From positions 1-32,064 of the forward strand of contig CAZIAB010000005.1 in assembly GCA_964537525.1 (NCBI GenBank): a stretch of 32,064 nucleotides of DNA. The letters run 5' to 3'. Made by a program: the position numbers and the translations under genes. This DNA comes from CAYMDJ01 sp964537525. Its GTDB lineage: Archaea > Aenigmatarchaeota > Aenigmatarchaeia > QMZP01. The notes beneath the pieces are model-generated. The model did not search any database and was not told where the DNA came from. It saw nothing but the letters and a program-made list of their open reading frames with translations. Shown in pieces: positions 14,139 to 22,567 of the stretch (the stretch's first letter is position 1; each line of letters opens with the position of its first letter).

Positions 14139-15319
14139 AATCCGTCTGCTTCTACTTCCAGGTGCATCAGCCCGTCAGGCTAAGGAAATTCGGCGCGTTT
14201 GACATCGGAAAATCCCCGGATTACTTTGATGACGGCAGGAACAACTTCTATCTGGAAAGGATATCAAAGAAATGCTATATACCGACAAACAAAATCATGC
14301 TCGATCTAATAAGAAAGACAGAGGGGAGGTTCAAGGTTTCCTTCAGCATAACCGGAATCCTCCTCGAGGCCATGGAGAAGAATTTCCCGGAGACCCTTGA
14401 TTCCTTCAGGAAGCTCGTCGACACGGGCTCTGTGGAGCTCTTTGGCGAGACCTACTACCACAGCCTTGCATACCTGATATCCGAGAAGGAGTTCAGGGAG
14501 CAGGTCAAGCTCCACACCGAAAAGGTCAGGAGCCTCTTCGGGGTCAGGCCCAGGGTCATGAGGAACACCGAGGCGATGTATTCAAATGACGTTGCAGCCC
14601 TTGCGGGCAGGATGGGATTCAGGGGCATCGTCGCAGAGGGGCTCTCCCACATCCTGGGCTGGAGGTCGCCGAACCATCTCTATACCCCTCCCGGCTCGGA
14701 CATGAGGATATTCCTGAGGAACTTCAAGCTGAGCGATGACATAGGGTTCAGGTTCTCCTGCAGGGAGTGGGACGGATGGCCGCTCACCGCGGACAAGTAC
14801 GCGAACTGGCTCGGGGATTCGGACGGGGACATCATAAACATCTTCATGGATTATGAGACGTTCGGGGAGCACCAATGGCAGGAAACCGGAATATTCGAAT
14901 TCATGAGGCACCTTCCCCAGGAGGTGTCAAGGCACGAGCACCTGGAGTTCATGACGCCGAGCGAGATAATCAGGGCCAAGAAGCCCGTCGGCGTGTATGA
15001 CGTGCCTTACCTGACTTCATGGGCCGACGTCCACAGGGACCTCTCTGCATGGCTGGAGAACCCCATGCAGCGGCAGGCATTTGACCAGATGAAGGGAATG
15101 GAATCAGTTGTAAGAAACAGCAAGCTGCTTGATACGTGGAGGAGGCTCCAGACGAGCGACCATTTCTATTACATGTGCACCAAGTGGTTTGCGGACGGTG
15201 ACGTGCACAAGTACTTCAACTGCTACGACACCCCCTATGATGCCTTCCTGAACTTCATGAACGTCCTGACTGACCTGAATAACAGGATGAAGCAGAAGGG
15301 TGCCAGGAAAAAGCGATAA
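14135..15319 (+). CDS. GH57-family alpha-amylase-like glycoside hydrolase
   Basis: 394 residues, (beta/alpha)7 GH57 type acting on alpha-glucans. The five-motif order is visible: QVHQP (9-13), FGETYYH (103-109), MRNTEAMYS with nucleophile Glu146 (142-150), and FMDYETFGEHQ with acid/base Asp239 (237-247). The rest is helical. It is shorter than the GH57 branching enzymes (500+ residues) and lacks their long C-terminus, so amylase activity is the better guess. It has no signal peptide and acts inside the cell. It is coupled to the upstream GT4 gene through ATGA and abuts the convergent GT3 gene with no gap. Confidence 0.91.
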   Translation: MKSVCFYFQVHQPVRLRKFGAFDIGKSPDYFDDGRNNFYLERISKKCYIPTNKIMLDLIRKTEGRFKVSFSITGILLEAMEKNFPETLDSFRKLVDTGSVELFGETYYHSLAYLISEKEFREQVKLHTEKVRSLFGVRPRVMRNTEAMYSNDVAALAGRMGFRGIVAEGLSHILGWRSPNHLYTPPGSDMRIFLRNFKLSDDIGFRFSCREWDGWPLTADKYANWLGDSDGDIINIFMDYETFGEHQWQETGIFEFMRHLPQEVSRHEHLEFMTPSEIIRAKKPVGVYDVPYLTSWADVHRDLSAWLENPMQRQAFDQMKGMESVVRNSKLLDTWRRLQTSDHFYYMCTKWFADGDVHKYFNCYDTPYDAFLNFMNVLTDLNNRMKQKGARKKR

Positions 15320-17137
15320 TCATCTTGACAGGGCCATCTCATAGGCCTTGAGATAGTTCTTTATGAGGTTGCTCCAGTCGGCCAGCATTGAGAGCTGCTT
15401 TGCCCTTATCTTGGACTGCCCCCGCTCGCTCTTGCTCATGCTGTATATCCTGTAAAGGAGATTCTCAAGATAATCCACGCTTTCCTGGTATGACTTATTC
15501 TCCCTGGGGATGACCATCACTCCGAACTCGGACTTTCCCAGGCTGGGGCTGATGAATTTCCCGTATCCTGCAAGGTCCGTCGTTATGCTCTGGCAACCGA
15601 GGGCAGCTGCCTCGAGCGGGGTGTAGCCCCATGACTCGTAGTATGAAGGGAACACCCCGACGTGAGAACCTATCATGGCGTCATAGTAGTTGAGGCCCAT
15701 TATCCCATCGGTCGATGACAGATATGTGGGATAGTAGACTATCTTTACCATGTCCTCCTTCCTGTTAAGGAGGTCGCTGCTTTCCAGCGATTTTGTGATA
15801 TCGTTGGGGTCCACGGAGAAAGGGGTCATGGGCGGGTATCCCTTCCTCCTTATCTTGAGTGCGGCCTTCTTGAGCTCATGAAGGAATGCCTCATCAACTA
15901 TCTTCATGTTCTTGATGCTCTTCCTCTGGGCAAATGAGTCCATTATACGCTTTGATATCCTTCTGGATTCCTTTGATATTGACTCGTCAAGGTCCTCGAA
16001 AAGAGCCAGGTTGTCCATTACGTCAGGGTCCCTTCCCTTGACATTGCACGGAACCCATACGAACACAATCACTGTCTTCTTTGAATTCATGTTCTTGAGC
16101 CTCCTGTTCAGTTTGCCCAGGGCATCAATGAAGACATCCAGCCCCTTGTTGTGGAACTCGAACCTCCCTGAGATGAAATAGAACAGCGTGTTTTCGGTGT
16201 TTATTGGATAGTAAGGCGAGAAGTATGCCGTGAGGAACTTCCTCATGTGGTCCCTGAAGCTTATATGGAGGTGTGAGAGGTCCTCCATGTCAGGGAATTT
16301 TGCCATGTCAAGCCCATTGTAAAGGATTATCTCCGGCTTCCTTCCGAGGATGAATTCGCATTCCCTCCCTGTAACGTCCGACACCGTGGTGAAGATGTCG
16401 GCGTTCACAGCAGATGCCCTCTCCATTGAATGCTTTGACAGGACGTGGTATTCCCTTGCCTTGTCATCGGGCATGGTCTCTTTCCTGGAGAGCCCATCGC
16501 TTATCATGGAGTGGATGTCCTCCCTCCCTGTCCCGGCGATGCTGCGCCCTAGCATGGTGGCGTGGGTGGTGAAGACTGTCCTGACAGGGACCCTGTTCTT
16601 CTTCAGGTAGAGCAGCCCTGCTCCTGTAAGGAATTCATGAAAGTGGGCCGCGACCTTACCCCTGATTGCCCCTTCTCTGATGAGCTCCTCGATGAGCAGC
16701 CCGCAGGCGTATGACCATGGCAGCGGCTCATTGTACCACCAGTCATTGGTTGTTGAATCCACGCGGGCGAATTCCCACATCTCTCTCTTGATTTCATCTG
16801 TCTGCGACCTGAAATCTCCCGGGTCTATCAGGATGGCAACGGGCTTTTTCTTGAGCATCCTTTGCTCCTGTATCGACCACCTGCCATAGAAGCAGTTTAT
16901 GCCGTGCTTCTTGTTCAGGCTGTTGAAGGCCTTCTGGAAGAGCACTGGGGGCTTCTCCTTTTCGAAAACGATGGAAGCCGGCTTCTCATAATAAGGGCCG
17001 ATTGCGATATAGTTCTGGATGTTATCCATCATCCTTGCAATCTTGGATGTTATGACGGTGTGTATACCACCCACCTTGTTGCAGACTTCGTAGCTTACCT
17101 CAATAACCGTGATATCCTTCTTCTGGACTGCGGACAT
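15320..17137 (-). CDS. Glycogen synthase, GT3 family (eukaryotic type)
   Basis: 605 residues. It should transfer glucose from UDP-glucose or a related donor to glycogen. VCNKVGGIHTVI (18-29) is the GT3 N-terminal loop. AHFHEFLTGAG (164-174), FTTHATMLGR (189-198) and FHNKGLDVFIDAL (328-340) follow. VGVFPSYYESWGYTPLEA carries the Glu501-x7-Glu509 pair, in the same wording as animal and fungal glycogen synthases. GCQSITTDLAGYG is the final motif. GT3 differs from bacterial GT5 and is uncommon in Archaea. The Arg-rich regulatory tail of the eukaryotic enzymes is missing. It follows the debranching gene by 29 bases on the same strand, and its stop touches the GH57 stop. Confidence 0.93.
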   Translation of the reverse strand: MSAVQKKDITVIEVSYEVCNKVGGIHTVITSKIARMMDNIQNYIAIGPYYEKPASIVFEKEKPPVLFQKAFNSLNKKHGINCFYGRWSIQEQRMLKKKPVAILIDPGDFRSQTDEIKREMWEFARVDSTTNDWWYNEPLPWSYACGLLIEELIREGAIRGKVAAHFHEFLTGAGLLYLKKNRVPVRTVFTTHATMLGRSIAGTGREDIHSMISDGLSRKETMPDDKAREYHVLSKHSMERASAVNADIFTTVSDVTGRECEFILGRKPEIILYNGLDMAKFPDMEDLSHLHISFRDHMRKFLTAYFSPYYPINTENTLFYFISGRFEFHNKGLDVFIDALGKLNRRLKNMNSKKTVIVFVWVPCNVKGRDPDVMDNLALFEDLDESISKESRRISKRIMDSFAQRKSIKNMKIVDEAFLHELKKAALKIRRKGYPPMTPFSVDPNDITKSLESSDLLNRKEDMVKIVYYPTYLSSTDGIMGLNYYDAMIGSHVGVFPSYYESWGYTPLEAAALGCQSITTDLAGYGKFISPSLGKSEFGVMVIPRENKSYQESVDYLENLLYRIYSMSKSERGQSKIRAKQLSMLADWSNLIKNYLKAYEMALSR

Positions 17138-17166
17138 GATTAATATTTATTCGACCGGCTAATAAA

Positions 17167-19086
17167 TCACGTTTCCCGCAGAATCCTGAACCTCCTGTTT
17201 GAGCAGGATATCTCAACGTCCTTTCCTGACCCCATGAATTTGAGGCATGTTTGCCCCAGGCCCGTCCTCCTGATCCTCTGGATTTTTTTTATGCACTTCG
17301 GGATGTTCGGGGAAACCGTTATGGTCCTGTCCAGGGAGCTAATCCTGATACCCAGCATGAACTCATCAACGAGCCTGGGTATGAAGCCTGAACCCCACAG
17401 CTGAAGCGAGCATCCCGAAAGGTCAAGGCTTGAGGAATTCCAGCACTCGCCTATGCATCCCAGGGAATCCCTTTCTATGTCCTTGAGCATCATGCTGAGG
17501 TATCTCCACCCCTTTTCCGGACTTCTGGCAAGGAACTCCGCAGCCGAGGCCCATGCAGTGGTAAGCGACCAGACAGAGCCATTATGGTAGCCTCCCGGGT
17601 CATATCCCTGCTCCCCCTGTGCCCTTGTCCTTACCCCAACAGGCGTCGTGAAATCTCTGGATTCCACGGCACGCATAATCTCCTTTGAATGCTTTCTGAA
17701 GCCGAGGATGACGGGCACAAGGGCGTTGGCTGTTCTGATGGGAACAGGCTGCTTCCAGAATATTCTGTCAGCAAGGAATCCGTTGGCAAAGAAGTCCCTC
17801 TCCATGTTCTTCGTCAGGAGTTCCGTCTTTGATTCAATCTCCCTGATCAGTTTCTTGTCCGGCGACCGGAGATGTGACAGGAGCTCCAGCGAAGAGGCGA
17901 AGGCACTGCAGCAGAGGGCCTGCATCTCTATTGACTTGGTATCCCTCTTGAGAGTGTCCATCCATGTCTCCGGGAACTGGGAATCGTGCTCCAGATACCC
18001 GTCGCCGTCAGTGTCGCAGGAGAGGAGATATCTCATGCTTGACTCAATGCTGCGCCGCATGCTCCTCAGGAATGTCATGTCCCCCGAACTGAACACATAA
18101 TCTCTGAGGGACATCATCCACAGGGGCGTCGGGTCAAGCGCATTCATATGGATGCCCTCGGTCTCTGACACGAGGTTCGGTATCCTCCCTGACCTGGAGG
18201 ACGCTGCAAAATACTCTATGCTCTTCCTGACGTCCTCGAAATATCCAAGGGCAGTCAGTGACGGCGTTACCCAGAAGAGGTCGCGAGCCCAGAAGTGCTG
18301 GAACCACGGGAGGCCTGCGTACCATCCAATCACGCCGGGCCCCTTCTTCCTGCAGTGCTCTGTCGCAATCGCGCTCCACAGGAAACCCTTCTCAAGCTGC
18401 TTGTTGTCGGTTCTCAAAAGTTTCTGCAACCCTAATATCCGGCGCTCCCTCCTCTGGAGCGACCTTTCAGGTTCCCTCAACGGAGAGGGTCTTGCCTGAC
18501 CGAGGGCTGGGGAGAAGGATATCCTTACCCTTTTACCTGAAAGCGTTATCCTCCCGGGAATGAAATAGTTCTGCGCATCTCCTGACGGATAATGGTCCAT
18601 ATATTCCGGATTCTTCTCAAAACAAAGCCCGGGGTTCGATGACACGAAGAGGGACCCCAACTCATTGGCAACCCTCAGGATTCTTCCTTTCTTCCCTGCA
18701 GAATACTGTCTGGATGTCCTGTTCTCAGAACGCCTCCTTATGTTGACACCGAGCATAAGCTCAAGCTCCATCGGCTTTTCGCAGGAAAGCTCCACAACCA
18801 TGTGGTTGGAATCAGAGAAGTAAAGTTCCTGCCTGATTGTTTTCCCGTTGACCCTGAATGTGTGGGAAGCCCTCAGGCCGTTGTAAAGGAACTCCCTGCA
18901 GAGGTTCTCTGAGAGCCATTTACCCCCTTCCTTGAAGGCAAATAATTCCATGAACTTGTGCTCCCTGTGCCACAGGCCTGTCCATTTGTTCTTGAAGCCC
19001 GAATCGGCAAAGCGATGGAAAAAGCATTCGAGATTCGATAGAAAGTAAGAGTTCTTGCAGAGGCCCGACCTCCTCAGGAATTCCAT
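17167..19086 (-). CDS. Glycogen debranching enzyme, amylo-alpha-1,6-glucosidase type
   Basis: 639 residues. An N-terminal beta-sandwich (about 1-210, GDE_N-like) precedes an (alpha/alpha)6 barrel (about 230-610). Barrel motifs are WFQHFWARDLFWVTPSLTAL, GRIPNLVSE, DPTPLWM, DGDGYLEHD, ETWMDT and EQGYDPGGYHNGSVWSLTTA. These match the amylo-1,6-glucosidase half of eukaryotic debranching enzymes; the 4-alpha-glucanotransferase half is absent. It should remove alpha-1,6 branch stubs from glycogen. TATA-like sequence at 19116-19109 lies 23-30 bases before ATG 19086. It is followed 29 bases later by the GT3 synthase, so synthesis and breakdown are coded together. Confidence 0.9.
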   Translation of the reverse strand: MEFLRRSGLCKNSYFLSNLECFFHRFADSGFKNKWTGLWHREHKFMELFAFKEGGKWLSENLCREFLYNGLRASHTFRVNGKTIRQELYFSDSNHMVVELSCEKPMELELMLGVNIRRRSENRTSRQYSAGKKGRILRVANELGSLFVSSNPGLCFEKNPEYMDHYPSGDAQNYFIPGRITLSGKRVRISFSPALGQARPSPLREPERSLQRRERRILGLQKLLRTDNKQLEKGFLWSAIATEHCRKKGPGVIGWYAGLPWFQHFWARDLFWVTPSLTALGYFEDVRKSIEYFAASSRSGRIPNLVSETEGIHMNALDPTPLWMMSLRDYVFSSGDMTFLRSMRRSIESSMRYLLSCDTDGDGYLEHDSQFPETWMDTLKRDTKSIEMQALCCSAFASSLELLSHLRSPDKKLIREIESKTELLTKNMERDFFANGFLADRIFWKQPVPIRTANALVPVILGFRKHSKEIMRAVESRDFTTPVGVRTRAQGEQGYDPGGYHNGSVWSLTTAWASAAEFLARSPEKGWRYLSMMLKDIERDSLGCIGECWNSSSLDLSGCSLQLWGSGFIPRLVDEFMLGIRISSLDRTITVSPNIPKCIKKIQRIRRTGLGQTCLKFMGSGKDVEISCSNRRFRILRET

Positions 19087-19158
19087 GCATAAGAAATGTT
19101 TTACCGCAATATATTAGTGTTATCTTATGACTAATGAAGGGATTAGTTCACGGGCATT

Positions 19159-20043
19159 CTACAGGGAGAATATTGTCCTGTTCCTTTCCCCCTTCTCTGC
19201 CTTTTCCCTGACCATTGCGGAGAATTTGTCCAGTATCCATTCATAGTAATCATGAGGTATGACATTCCTCTGGATTTCGGGAATCTCATTAAAGGAGTCT
19301 ATGATGAACGGCTTCCCGTCTAGGTCAATCGCCCACTCCATGGCATTGAAGTCAACGTCAAGGCTTGAGTTTAGCCTGTTGCTCCATTTTGATATCTTAT
19401 CTATATGGCTCTCGATTTCTTTGAGGTCAGAAAGCAGGTACTCGCTCTGGCATCGGGGCCTGGGTTTGTGCTTGACCAGCAGGACCTCCTTCTTGTTGAT
19501 GCAGAAGGCCCTGTAGTAATCGTTGTGCTCTATCTTCTCCTGTACCAAGAGAACGTGCCTGGTCTTGAGCGAATCGTACAGGTTTTTCAGTTCGTTCATC
19601 GTATTCACGAAAAACACGTTATCCCATGCGTAGCCGTCATAGGGCTTCAGCACGCAGGGGAACCCTATCTCCTTCCCTACCCTTTCCAGGTCAGGCTCCC
19701 TCACGGTGTCTCCCATATCCCATTGCTCATCAATGAAGGGAAGAACCATTGTCTTCGGGTGTGGGATATTGAGCGCGCTGCACAGGAAGGTATCGATTAT
19801 CTTGTTAGTGGCAGAGAACGGGTTGTTTATCACATAGGAGCCCCCAAGGGAGAGCTTCTTCACTATCTCCGTGAGGAAGGGGTTGCCGCTGCTTATCCTG
19901 TCAACGATGACGTCATACTTCAGGCCGGAGGGTATGGTTAGTTCACCGAGCGATATGAATTCCGTCTTCATTCCAGAAAGCCTGGAAATCACGTTGTTTA
20001 TGAACTCGTCGTTCTTTAGCTCGAGTATCCCTATTCCGGGCAT
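19159..20043 (-). CDS. ATP-grasp (RimK-like) ligase in the glycogen locus
   Basis: 294 residues. The ATP-grasp fold is indicated by FPCVLKPYDG with Lys133 (128-137), VQEKIE (167-172), DYYRAFCI with Arg178, and the metal-binding MEWAIDLDG then FIIDSFNEIP carrying Glu236, Asp249 and Asn252. RimK-type enzymes join a carboxylate to an amine or thiol using ATP. The substrate is unknown. It is the first gene upstream of the debranching and GT3 genes (72-base gap), so a link to glycogen is possible but unproven. The promoter region contains a CCCC/GGGG dyad around a TATA-like core, and the two-copy intergenic element lies further up. Confidence 0.85.
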   Translation of the reverse strand: MPGIGILELKNDEFINNVISRLSGMKTEFISLGELTIPSGLKYDVIVDRISSGNPFLTEIVKKLSLGGSYVINNPFSATNKIIDTFLCSALNIPHPKTMVLPFIDEQWDMGDTVREPDLERVGKEIGFPCVLKPYDGYAWDNVFFVNTMNELKNLYDSLKTRHVLLVQEKIEHNDYYRAFCINKKEVLLVKHKPRPRCQSEYLLSDLKEIESHIDKISKWSNRLNSSLDVDFNAMEWAIDLDGKPFIIDSFNEIPEIQRNVIPHDYYEWILDKFSAMVREKAEKGERNRTIFSL

Positions 20044-20054
20044 GCGAACACCAA

Positions 20055-20072
20055 CCCCTTATAATATAGGGG
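20055..20072 (-). promoter_or_regulatory. TATA-like core inside CCCC/GGGG dyad
   Basis: CCCCT and AGGGG arms enclose TATAATAT, 12-29 bases before the ATP-grasp ATG. A regulator or a hairpin could mask the TATA box. A second candidate TATA (TTAAATAC, minus strand, 20082-20075) lies just upstream. Confidence 0.45.
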
Positions 20073-20097
20073 ATGTATTTAACTTATTTTTATCTCA

Positions 20098-20109
20098 ACA
20101 CCCTTTTAC
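20098..20109 (-). repeat. 12-bp second block of two-copy intergenic element, copy 2
   Basis: GTAAAAGGGTGT on the minus strand, identical to 1057-1068, 54 bases before the ATP-grasp ATG. Confidence 0.75.
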
Positions 20110-20122
20110 TGTTCCTTTCTTC

Positions 20123-20140
20123 GCCAAATAACTCTTTGGC
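20123..20140. other. Small hairpin GCCAAA/TTTGGC
   Basis: GCCAAA (20123-20128) and TTTGGC (20135-20140) form a six-base stem with a TAACTC loop. It lies in the extra spacer that separates the two blocks of the intergenic element in this copy and is missing from copy 1. It could also be part of a terminator for the upstream thymidylate synthase gene. Confidence 0.4.
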
Positions 20141-20168
20141 AGGTAAAAATAACCAATTCTAGTTTGCT

Positions 20169-20190
20169 CCAAAAGCGTGTACGGAAAAAA
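20169..20190 (-). repeat. 22-bp core of two-copy intergenic element, copy 2
   Basis: The exact reverse complement of 1006-1027. Read on the minus strand, it points to the ATP-grasp gene, 125 bases before its ATG, just as copy 1 points to the nucleotidyltransferase. Confidence 0.85.
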
Positions 20191-20204
20191 GGAGTGTAAG
20201 CTGA

Positions 20205-21947
20205 TTAAAAAACCCTGCCCAACCCCTTCTTCTTGAGGAAGTCCCTGAACTCCTCCTCGTCCTCTGCCCTCATCCTGGTGGTGGGGAACTCCTTGTCATT
20301 CACGATATATGTGAGGACCACCTCCCCTGTCTCGGGCAGGCGCTTCTTCAAGATGAGACGCCCGTGCGTTGGAAGGAGGTCGCCGTCCCTTCCGTCAGTG
20401 GTTATTGGACCCATCCTTGAAAGGCGGTGGACATGGCTCTCTGTCTGGACCAGCGCCGTGGGGGCGGGTTGGGGTTTGGGAACCACCAGCGGCTCGTCCT
20501 GGACGTAATTAAGATTGTTCTGCATTGCGAACTCGGCCTTCTGCAGCTCCAGCCCCATATAGATTCCGTGCTGCACGTTCCCTATGAGGTTCTCCCTCGA
20601 GAGAGTGTCTCTCAGCTCCTTTGCAGTCTTCCCTGTATAGACCCCGAGGGTCTCGCCTGAGCTGGACTGGTGCCTCGCCGTTATAACGTCACCGGATATC
20701 TCTATCACGAAGTTCCCCCTCCTGTCATACGTCTCGCTCGGTACGGGCAGGTATTTGTGGAGGTTCTCCTTCACTATCTTCCGGACGCTCTCGAAACAGT
20801 CATCATACACATGCGCTGACTGGGAGTTTATTGTCAGGGAACCCAGCCCTATCTCGTTATGCTTACCCTTCTTCCTCAGCCCCTCATTGAGTTCCTTCCT
20901 TATCAGCTCCTGGAGCGCCCTCAGGCCATAAGCATTCTCGGGATAGGCCTCGAACATGTCGTTGCTCCTTATGGTCACGGTAAGGAAGAGCCTGTCGTCC
21001 CTCACCCTAAGCCAGAGGTGGTTTATGCAGGGGCTCCCGCCTATCGTGAGGTCCTTCCTGCTGTCCCAGAGGCTTATCACCACGGCCCTGGAGTTAAGCT
21101 CCCTGACGAGCTTTGCCACTGCCGCCTTCACCTGGTCGTGGTCGAACCAGCTCCTCATCCTGGAGCCATAGGTGTAGGATGTTCCTTCCTCCCTGAAATC
21201 CGTGGTCACCCTGGGAACGTATGCCTCAACGTCCTCCCTTGAGCAGGGCAGGAAGTCAGGGACGTGGAAATCATTCGGGTCCTCGTCGTCTATTACGCTA
21301 ATCATGTTCAGGATTTCCTTCTGGTTGTCGTCATAATGCGTGCTTGAATGCTTCCCGAACTTTATTATCGTGTCAAGAACCTGGAGCCATGCCCCGGCAA
21401 CCTTGCCGTGCCTTATCACGTATGCCTCTTCCTCGCCGTCATAATCCTTTACCTCTTCCTCCTTCCGCATTATAACCCTCCTCTGCCGCTTCTTCTCAGG
21501 GACCGGTATCCTCTCCAGCTCCTCGTTGGTCAGGTTCTCTATGAGATTCACGGAGACGGTCTCCCTCAGCTCATTCAGGGCCTCTTCCGGGATGTCCATC
21601 TCTATGTAGCCGGGGTACTCGCTCTTCACGCGCCAGCACTCCTTTCCTGTAACCTCCTTCTTTCCCCTCTCGAAGCCGTTCCTGAAGAAGTCACGCAGGA
21701 CGGTGCCTGACTTTGACATGTCAGAGCCCGTTATCACCAGCGCCCTTATGGAGGGGTTAGCGAGGAGGTTCCTCACCATTATGTCCAGACCTCGTTCCGC
21801 GCTGAACATCTGGCCGATAACAGCATACCTGTTCGGGTCAAGCCTCTCAGCCAGCTTCCTGTTCTTCGTCCACAGGGACACTATCCCCACGGGGCTCTCC
21901 GGATTTCCAATAACGAGCCTGCTCTTCTTATAAATAGGTTCAAACAT
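20205..21947 (-). CDS. Thymidylate synthase with N-terminal MtrA-like (DUF4346) domain
   Basis: 580 residues. Residues 10-135 (LVIGNPESPVGIVSLWTK, MFSAERGLDIMVRNLLANP, ALVITGSDMSKSGTVLRDFF, GYIEMDIPEEAL) look like the DUF4346/MtrA-like domain related to tetrahydromethanopterin S-methyltransferase subunit A. A charged linker (about 140-175) follows. The thymidylate synthase part (about 180-480) has catalytic Cys307 in GGSPCINHLW, RSNDMFEAYPENAYGL (327-342) and SAHVYDDCFESV. It should methylate dUMP to dTMP, perhaps with a methanopterin-type cofactor, which the N-terminal domain hints at. The last 100 residues (about 485-580) are an uncharacterised tail with a Lys/Arg-rich C-terminus. Confidence 0.84.
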   Translation of the reverse strand: MFEPIYKKSRLVIGNPESPVGIVSLWTKNRKLAERLDPNRYAVIGQMFSAERGLDIMVRNLLANPSIRALVITGSDMSKSGTVLRDFFRNGFERGKKEVTGKECWRVKSEYPGYIEMDIPEEALNELRETVSVNLIENLTNEELERIPVPEKKRQRRVIMRKEEEVKDYDGEEEAYVIRHGKVAGAWLQVLDTIIKFGKHSSTHYDDNQKEILNMISVIDDEDPNDFHVPDFLPCSREDVEAYVPRVTTDFREEGTSYTYGSRMRSWFDHDQVKAAVAKLVRELNSRAVVISLWDSRKDLTIGGSPCINHLWLRVRDDRLFLTVTIRSNDMFEAYPENAYGLRALQELIRKELNEGLRKKGKHNEIGLGSLTINSQSAHVYDDCFESVRKIVKENLHKYLPVPSETYDRRGNFVIEISGDVITARHQSSSGETLGVYTGKTAKELRDTLSRENLIGNVQHGIYMGLELQKAEFAMQNNLNYVQDEPLVVPKPQPAPTALVQTESHVHRLSRMGPITTDGRDGDLLPTHGRLILKKRLPETGEVVLTYIVNDKEFPTTRMRAEDEEEFRDFLKKKGLGRVF

Positions 21948-22006
21948 CCTCCAACCTCTAGATTTATGGTCGTGAAATAATTTAAAGCCCGCCTCTACCC
22001 AGCATC

Positions 22007-22474
22007 CTACCTGAGGATGTCCGCGGCAGCCGCCCCTATGGACGAGAAGAACCCGACGAATATCACCAGCTTGATGCTCCAGTAGGGGTCCACTATCTCA
22101 ATCCCTATGACGCCGAGAATCCACAGGACGCTCGCTGTCACGCCGTATGATATCACGAAGAGGGAGAGCAGACGCTTGGGTATCGGGGTCTCCCCGACCT
22201 CCTCCATCGCAACCTTCTGGAAACTGGTGTAGTAGAGAATCAGCGTCGTGACTATGACCGTCATCAGGACGATAATCGAGAGCCTGAGCGGTGTCAGGTG
22301 CTCTGCCAGCTGCCACACCTCCTGCGTGACGGATATGGGCGCAGAAAGTATGAACGCACCCACGATTTGCTGCGCAACGTCATCCCAGCCGTACCTGTCC
22401 GGCTTGACCTTCCTAGAAATAGCCTGGCCTACAGAATTCATCCTTCCCTGCCGTATAATCCCCGACCACCTCAT
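22007..22474 (-). CDS. Integral membrane protein, DUF2391-like
   Basis: About 155 residues with four probable membrane helices (IVGAFILSAPISVTQEVW, LSIIVLMTVIVTTLILYY, LFVISYGVTASVLWILGVIG, LVIFVGFFSSIGAAAADI). The SAPISVTQEVWQLA segment recalls the DUF2391/TIGR02587 putative membrane family. The function of that family is unknown. Start: ATG 22474 has GGGGTGAT just before it; a GTG at 22483 is also in frame. A TATA-like CTTTAAATAAG (minus strand, about 22564-22553) implies an untranslated leader of about 55 bases, unusual in this window. Confidence 0.76.
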   Translation of the reverse strand: MRWSGIIRQGRMNSVGQAISRKVKPDRYGWDDVAQQIVGAFILSAPISVTQEVWQLAEHLTPLRLSIIVLMTVIVTTLILYYTSFQKVAMEEVGETPIPKRLLSLFVISYGVTASVLWILGVIGIEIVDPYWSIKLVIFVGFFSSIGAAAADILR

Positions 22475-22567
22475 TGCAATCACCCCTGGGTGGCGGCTTT
22501 ATGTCCTCCATCTGTAGTCACCTTTAATCTGCTGATAACTAGATGTCATTGCCCTTATTTAAAGGTT

